A stretch of DNA of 16,676 nucleotides from CAMPJU01 sp046566095 (GTDB lineage Bacteria; Pseudomonadota; Gammaproteobacteria; Xanthomonadales; Xanthomonadaceae): assembly GCA_046566095.1 (NCBI GenBank), contig JBKHXI010000163.1, forward strand, positions 1-16,676, given 5' to 3'. Shown piece after piece: positions 12,624 to 16,676 of this stretch. Positions within the stretch are counted from its first letter, which is position 1, and each line of letters begins with the position of its first letter. The notes beneath the pieces are model-generated. The model worked only from the letters and a program-made list of their open reading frames with translations. It was not told the DNA's origin and searched no databases. Both the position numbers and the translations under genes were made by a program.

Positions 12624-15600
12624 ATGCCCGAACCCGTCCTCAACCTGTCGCCCTCGCCCGGAGACGAGGTCAAGCCGACCACGTGCTACATGTGCGCGTG
12701 CCGCTGCGGCATCAAGGTGTGGATGGCGGACGGAAGGATCCGCTACATCCAGGGCAATCCCGAGCACCCGGTCAACCGCGGCGTGCTCTGCGCCAAGGGC
12801 GCGGCCGGGATCATGCAGCACTACTCGCCGGCGCGGCTGTCCAGGCCGCTGCTGCGGGTGGGCGAGCGCGGCAGCGGCGAGTTCCGCGAGATCGGCTGGG
12901 ACGAGGCGCTCGAGATCGCCGCCTCGTGGCTGGCGCCGATCCGCGCGCGCAACCCGGACGAGCTGGCCTTCTTCACCGGCCGCGACCAGTCGCAGGCGCT
13001 GACCGGCTGGTGGGCGCAGCAGTTCGGTACCGTCAACTACGCCGCGCACGGCGGCTTCTGCTCGGTCAACATGGCCGCCGGCGGCCTCTATACGCTCGGC
13101 GGCAGCTTCTGGGAGTTCGGCGAGCCGGACTGGGCGCACACGCGCTACCTGATGCTGTGGGGCGTGGCCGAGGACCACGATTCCAATCCGATCAAGCTCG
13201 GCCTGGGCCGGCTGAAGGCGCGCGGCGCCAAGATCGTGGCGGTGAACCCGGTGCGCAGCGGCTACGGGGCGATCGCCGACGAATGGATCGGGATCCGGCC
13301 GGGCACCGACGGGCTGTTCGCGTTCGCGCTGATCCACGAGCTGCTGCGCGCCGACCGCATCGACCTGGATTACCTGGTGCGCTATGCCAACGCGCACTGG
13401 CTGGTGGTGCGCAATCCGGGCGGCGCCGACGACGGGCTGTTCGCACGCGATGGCGAGGGACGGGTGCTGTGCTGGGATCGGTCGGGGCGGACTCACCCCC
13501 ACCCCAGCCCTCCCCCGCAAGCGGGGGAGGGGGCTGATCGCGGCCCTGCCTTTCCCCTTCCACCGATTGCGGGGGAGGGCGTCGAGCGCGGCCCAGCCTT
13601 TCCCCCTCCCCCGCTTGCGGGGGAGGGCTGGGGTGGGGGTGCGGCCGTGCCCGCGGAGATGATCGACATCTCCCCGGCCGTCGTCGGCGAATACGTGCTG
13701 CCCGACGGCCGCCGCGCGGTGCCGGTGTTCCAGCTGCTCGCCGAACGCTACCTGGATCCGCAGTATTCGCCGGACGCGGTCGCCGAACGCTGCGGCATTC
13801 CCGCCGACACCATCCGCCGGATCGCGCGCGAGCTGGCGCAGGCCGCGTTCGACAGCGGCCTGGAACTGCCGGTGCCGTGGACCGACGCCTGGGGCCGCGA
13901 GCACGCGACGATGGTCGGCCGGCCGGTGGCGATGCACGCGATGCGCGGCATCAGCGCCCACAGCAACGGCTTCCACACCTGCCGCGCGCTGCACCTGCTG
14001 CAGCTGCTGCTGGGCGCGGTCGACGCCCCGGGCTCGTTCCGCTACCAGCCGCCGTTCCCGCGGCCGGTGCCGCCGGCCAACCGGCCGGGCAAGGCCCGGC
14101 GCGAGGACGGCGGCCTGGACGCGCCGCCGCTGGGCTTCGTCCACGGCCCGGAGGACCTGCTGGTGGACGCGGCCGGCAACCCGCGCCGGATCGACCACGC
14201 CTATTCCTGGGGCTACCCGCTGGCCGCCCACGGGATGATGCATACCGTGATCCGCAACGCCCACGCCGGCGATCCGTACCGGATCGACACGCTGCTGATG
14301 TTCATGGCCAACATGGGCTGGAACTCGGCGATGAACACCTCCGAGACCATCGGCTGGCTGACCGACAAGGGCGAGGACGGCCAGTACCGGATCCCGCGCA
14401 TCATCTATTCGGACGCCTACGCCTCGGAGATGGTCGCCTACGCCGACCTGGTGCTCCCGGACACGACCTACCTGGAGCGCTTCGACGCGATCAGCCTGCT
14501 CGACCGTCCGATCTCCGACGCCGACGGCGCGGCCGACGCGATCCGCCAGCCGGTGTTCGACCCGGCGACGCAGCCGGCCGCCGACGGCGGCGCGCGCGAC
14601 GTGCGCGGCTTCCAGTCGGTGCTGCTGGAACTGGGCGCGCGGCTGGGCCTGCCGGGCATGGTCGACGCGGACGGCGCGCCGCTGTACCGCGACTACGCCG
14701 ACTACATCGTCCGCCACGAGCGCGCGCCCGGCGTCGGCCTGCTCGCCGGCTGGCGCGGCGCGGACGGAAGTGCGCACGGCCGCGGCGCGCCCAACCCCGA
14801 CCAGCTGCAGCGCTACATCGACCACGGCGGCTTCTGGCATGCGCCGGTGCCGGAGTCGGCACGCTATTTCAAGATGGCCAACCGCGACTACCTGCGCTGG
14901 GCGCACGGCATGGGCTTCGTCGCCAGCGAGGCGCCGGTGGTGCTGCAGCTGTATTCGGAAACCCTGCAGAAGTTCCGGCTGGCCGCGCAGGGCCACGGCC
15001 CGCACCAGCCGCCGGATGCGCATCGCGAGCGGGTGGCCACCTATTTCGACCCGCTGCCGCTGTGGTACGAGCCCTTTGAATCGTCGCAAGTCGAGGGAGG
15101 GGCTCATGGGCACTCCCGGCAGCCGACCCGAAGCGGTTCCCGCATGGCACCGACTCGCCCTCCCCCGCTTGCGGGGGGTGAGGCGGCGCGCTTGCGGACC
15201 ACCGGTCCGCGCGCCGACGAACGCCAGCCGGCTCCGCCGGCTGGCCGGACGGGATGGGGTGGGGGCCATCCGTATCCACTGCACGCCGTCACCCAGCGGC
15301 CGATGTTCATGTACCACGCCTGGGGTTCGCACAACGCCTGGCTGCGGCAGATCGCGACACGCAACTGGCTGTACCTGCACCCGGACACCGGCGCGCGCTT
15401 CGGGGTGGCCGACGGCGACTGGGTCGAGGTCGCCTCGCACCACAGCACGATCACCGTGCAGGCCCGGTTCGCCGCCAACGTGCAGCCGGACACGGTCTGG
15501 ACCTGGAACGCGATCGGCAAGCGCCGCGGCGCCTGGAAGCTCGACCGGGACGCCCCGGAAGGCCGCAACGGCTTCCTGCTCAACCACCTGATCGGCGACC

Positions 15601-15794
15601 TCACCCCGCGCGGCGACTACGCCAACGCCGACCCGGTGACCGGCCAGGCGGCGTGGTTCGACCTGCGCGTGTCGATCCGGCCCGCCGCGGCCGCCGGCGA
15701 GGTCGCCCCGCAGCCGCCACCGCTGGCCGGCGTGCACGCCGGCGACACGCCGCTGCGCTACGGTGCGCGGATGCGGGCGAGGGAGCACGGCTGA
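12624..15794 (+). CDS. SoeA-like molybdopterin oxidoreductase with two in-frame palindromic insertions
   Basis: Catalytic subunit of the DMSO reductase superfamily, 1056 residues. The N-terminal [4Fe-4S] site is Cys21, Cys24, Cys28 and Cys56 (CYMCACRC, then GVLCAKG). Cys146 in HGGFCSVNMAAGG is the likely molybdenum ligand, as in PsrA/SoeA-type enzymes. SYSWGYPL-like and MANMGWNSAMNTSET (561-575) blocks follow, and the C-terminal molydopterin-dinucleotide-binding domain runs from about 880. No twin-arginine signal is seen, so it is cytoplasmic, as in SoeA, which oxidises sulfite to sulfate. Two low-complexity segments, about 290-343 and 821-881, interrupt the family sequence and coincide with palindromic repeats; without them the length would be about 945, near SoeA. 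No SoeB or SoeC gene is adjacent. Sulfite as substrate is inferred only by resemblance; related subfamilies (PadB-, PsrA- or Tsr-like) are alternatives. Confidence 0.88.
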   Translation: MPEPVLNLSPSPGDEVKPTTCYMCACRCGIKVWMADGRIRYIQGNPEHPVNRGVLCAKGAAGIMQHYSPARLSRPLLRVGERGSGEFREIGWDEALEIAASWLAPIRARNPDELAFFTGRDQSQALTGWWAQQFGTVNYAAHGGFCSVNMAAGGLYTLGGSFWEFGEPDWAHTRYLMLWGVAEDHDSNPIKLGLGRLKARGAKIVAVNPVRSGYGAIADEWIGIRPGTDGLFAFALIHELLRADRIDLDYLVRYANAHWLVVRNPGGADDGLFARDGEGRVLCWDRSGRTHPHPSPPPQAGEGADRGPAFPLPPIAGEGVERGPAFPPPPLAGEGWGGGAAVPAEMIDISPAVVGEYVLPDGRRAVPVFQLLAERYLDPQYSPDAVAERCGIPADTIRRIARELAQAAFDSGLELPVPWTDAWGREHATMVGRPVAMHAMRGISAHSNGFHTCRALHLLQLLLGAVDAPGSFRYQPPFPRPVPPANRPGKARREDGGLDAPPLGFVHGPEDLLVDAAGNPRRIDHAYSWGYPLAAHGMMHTVIRNAHAGDPYRIDTLLMFMANMGWNSAMNTSETIGWLTDKGEDGQYRIPRIIYSDAYASEMVAYADLVLPDTTYLERFDAISLLDRPISDADGAADAIRQPVFDPATQPAADGGARDVRGFQSVLLELGARLGLPGMVDADGAPLYRDYADYIVRHERAPGVGLLAGWRGADGSAHGRGAPNPDQLQRYIDHGGFWHAPVPESARYFKMANRDYLRWAHGMGFVASEAPVVLQLYSETLQKFRLAAQGHGPHQPPDAHRERVATYFDPLPLWYEPFESSQVEGGAHGHSRQPTRSGSRMAPTRPPPLAGGEAARLRTTGPRADERQPAPPAGRTGWGGGHPYPLHAVTQRPMFMYHAWGSHNAWLRQIATRNWLYLHPDTGARFGVADGDWVEVASHHSTITVQARFAANVQPDTVWTWNAIGKRRGAWKLDRDAPEGRNGFLLNHLIGDLTPRGDYANADPVTGQAAWFDLRVSIRPAAAAGEVAPQPPPLAGVHAGDTPLRYGARMRAREHG
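13494..13641. repeat. Palindromic element inserted in frame: 40-bp inverted arms and a 48-bp internal period
   Basis: The arms at 13494-13533 and 13602-13641 are perfect inverted repeats of 40 bp. Each arm contains its own hairpin, CCCTCCCCCGC/GCGGGGGAGGG, with a 2-base loop. Between them lies a degenerate third hairpin unit ending GCGGGGGAGGG. The 18-base stretch starting GCGGCCC recurs at 13540-13557 and 13588-13605 with one mismatch, 48 bp apart. In the oxidoreductase frame the units are translated as three related AGEG-ending blocks (residues about 294-335), with RGPAFP repeated every 16 residues. No transposase is present; it resembles a non-autonomous dispersed palindromic repeat. Confidence 0.9.
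15091..15267. repeat. Second in-frame composite palindromic insertion
   Basis: This stretch interrupts the conserved oxidoreductase sequence between WYEPFES and YPLHAVTQRPM. It holds three successive hairpins: CCCTCCCCCGC followed by GCGGGGGG (15158-15178, related to the first element); CGGCGCGC/GCGCGCCG with inner GGACC/GGTCC (15184-15216); and GCCAGCCGGC/GCCGGCTGGC with a 3-base loop (15223-15245). It ends with GGGATGGGGTGGGGG (15251-15265), matching the CTGGGGTGGGGG end of the first element. The left boundary, near GAGGGAGGGG at 15093, is approximate. The frame stays open throughout. Confidence 0.75.
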
Positions 15795-15819
15795 TGCGGG
15801 TCGGCGGGGGACCGGTTCG

Positions 15820-16676
15820 ATGATCGGGATGGAACTGTGGCTGACGCTGGCGGTGCTGGCCGGCACGGTCTACCTGTTCGTGACCGAGAAGCTGCGGGTC
15901 GACGTGGTCGCCCTGCTGGCCCTGGCCAGCCTGCTGGTGCTCGGGGTGGTGACCCCGCGCGAGGCGCTGTCGGGCTTCTCCAGCCAGGCCACGATCACGG
16001 TCGCGGCGATGTTCGTGCTCAGCGCCGGCCTGCAGCGCAGCGGCGCGCTGCAGGGCCTGGGCGAGCTGCTGGCGAGCATCCCGTGGGGCTGGCTGCTGGC
16101 GCTGGTGATGATGGCGCTGGTCGCCTTCGCCTCGGCCTTCATCAACAACACCGCGGTGGTGGCGGTGCTGCTGCCGATGGTCATCGCCACCACCGCGGCG
16201 CGCAAGCTGGCGCCCTCGAAATTCCTGATCCCGCTGTCGTTCGCCTCGCAGTTCGGCGGCGTCTGCACCCTGGTCGGCACCTCGACCAACCTGCTGGTCG
16301 ATTCGCTCGCGCGCCAGTCCGGCCGCGAGGGCTTCACCCTGTTCGAGTTCGCGCCGCTGGGCATCGTGTTCGTCGGCGTCGGCCTGGTCTACCTGATGCT
16401 GGTGCGGCGTTTCCTGCTGCCGGACCTGGGCATCCCCGAGACCGCGACCGACGGCATCGGCGGGCGCTACCTGGTCGAGCTGCCGGTGGCCGAGGACACG
16501 CCGGCGGTGGGCCGCCGCGGCGCCGAGCTGCTGGACGACGACGACGGCGACCTGCAGCTGATGGCGATCCGCCGCGGCGGCAGCCTGCTGTCGGCGCCGC
16601 GCGACGAGGCGGTCCGCGCCGGCGACCGGCTGCTGCTGCGCGGCGACTGGCACCAGGTCGAGGCCGCGCGCCGGCA
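15820..16676 (+). CDS. SLC13-family anion permease with RCK_C (TrkA_C) domain (C-terminus beyond the window)
   Basis: N-terminal 285 residues of a divalent-anion/sodium symporter-type permease. Hydrophobic helices run at about 5-20, 28-45, 57-72, 89-107, 109-126, 135-158 and 176-195. The two transport-site motifs are visible as FINNTAVVAVLLPM (107-120) and LVGTSTNLLV (151-160), the latter carrying the Ser-Asn-Thr-type signature. After the helix near 195 a soluble RCK_C domain begins (about 212-285: GRYLVELPVAEDTPAVG through DRLLLRGD), as in bacterial sulfate/tricarboxylate permeases with central TrkA_C repeats. The second half should lie beyond the window. ATG 15820 follows GGGGGA and lies 25 bp after the oxidoreductase stop; ATG 15829 is an alternative. 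Location suggests transport of the oxidoreductase substrate or product, possibly sulfate or sulfite, but this is inferred. Confidence 0.9.
   Translation, partial: MIGMELWLTLAVLAGTVYLFVTEKLRVDVVALLALASLLVLGVVTPREALSGFSSQATITVAAMFVLSAGLQRSGALQGLGELLASIPWGWLLALVMMALVAFASAFINNTAVVAVLLPMVIATTAARKLAPSKFLIPLSFASQFGGVCTLVGTSTNLLVDSLARQSGREGFTLFEFAPLGIVFVGVGLVYLMLVRRFLLPDLGIPETATDGIGGRYLVELPVAEDTPAVGRRGAELLDDDDGDLQLMAIRRGGSLLSAPRDEAVRAGDRLLLRGDWHQVEAARR

Noticed and set aside
13494..13641. CRISPR array, because of three repeated palindromic units
   Set aside because: Only three unequal units exist, the spacers are not unique (they repeat themselves), and the block is within an open coding frame. No cas genes are present.
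12624..15794. Pseudogene call for the oxidoreductase
   Set aside because: No stop or frameshift is seen and all cofactor ligands remain, so it is annotated as intact with insertions.
15794..15823. Alternative start ATG 15794, overlapping the oxidoreductase stop as TGATG
   Set aside because: That frame ends after nine codons at 15823; the permease frame begins at 15820 or 15829.
15601..16653. Minus-strand open frame of 350 codons opposite the permease
   Set aside because: The plus strand encodes clear transmembrane helices and SLC13 motifs; the opposite frame is Gln/His/Arg-rich with no recognised domain.

Overview
The window is very GC-rich, dense chromosomal DNA. It most likely comes from a gammaproteobacterium of the Xanthomonadaceae/Lysobacteraceae (Luteimonas, Lysobacter or Xanthomonas relatives). 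The reasons are the HslV with a short N-terminal extension, the lptM-dapF-DUF484-xerC-hslV order without lysA, exported S9 peptidases, and several families of intergenic palindromes. No rRNA, tRNA, CRISPR array, insertion sequence or prophage gene is visible. The genus is an inference; only the gene families are read directly.

Left third (1-3561, all minus strand): a housekeeping block read as lptM (LPS-transport lipoprotein), dapF (diaminopimelate epimerase), a DUF484 protein and xerC (chromosome-dimer recombinase), with very tight junctions between the first three. A 295-bp gap with a cloverleaf-like inverted repeat follows, then hslV (protease subunit, cut by the window edge). hslV has its own near-consensus sigma-32 heat-shock promoter. 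lptM appears to have a promoter placed for leaderless transcription.

Middle (3739-8659, minus strand): two consecutive S9-family serine oligopeptidases, a periplasmic oligopeptidase B and a lipoprotein prolyl-oligopeptidase-like enzyme, separated by an inverted pair of REP-like hairpins and a G9 tract. Upstream of them is a small two-helix membrane protein. A Blc-type lipocalin lipoprotein (plus strand, 8756-9334) diverges from it.

9344-12527 (minus strand): a DUF433/DUF5615 toxin-antitoxin-like pair, a WYL-domain regulator followed by an RssA-like patatin phospholipase, and a small exported PagL-like lipid A deacylase. With the lipocalin and LptM, envelope lipid functions recur across the window.

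Right part (12624 to the end, plus strand): a large cytoplasmic molybdopterin oxidoreductase resembling the sulfite dehydrogenase subunit SoeA, then the start of an SLC13-type anion transporter with an RCK_C (TrkA_C) domain. The most striking feature of the window is here. The oxidoreductase gene carries two in-frame insertions of palindromic repeat DNA. The first has 40-bp perfect inverted arms plus a 48-bp (16-codon) internal period, and both are translated as low-complexity Pro/Gly-rich segments inside an otherwise conserved enzyme. The usual SoeB and SoeC partners are not adjacent.
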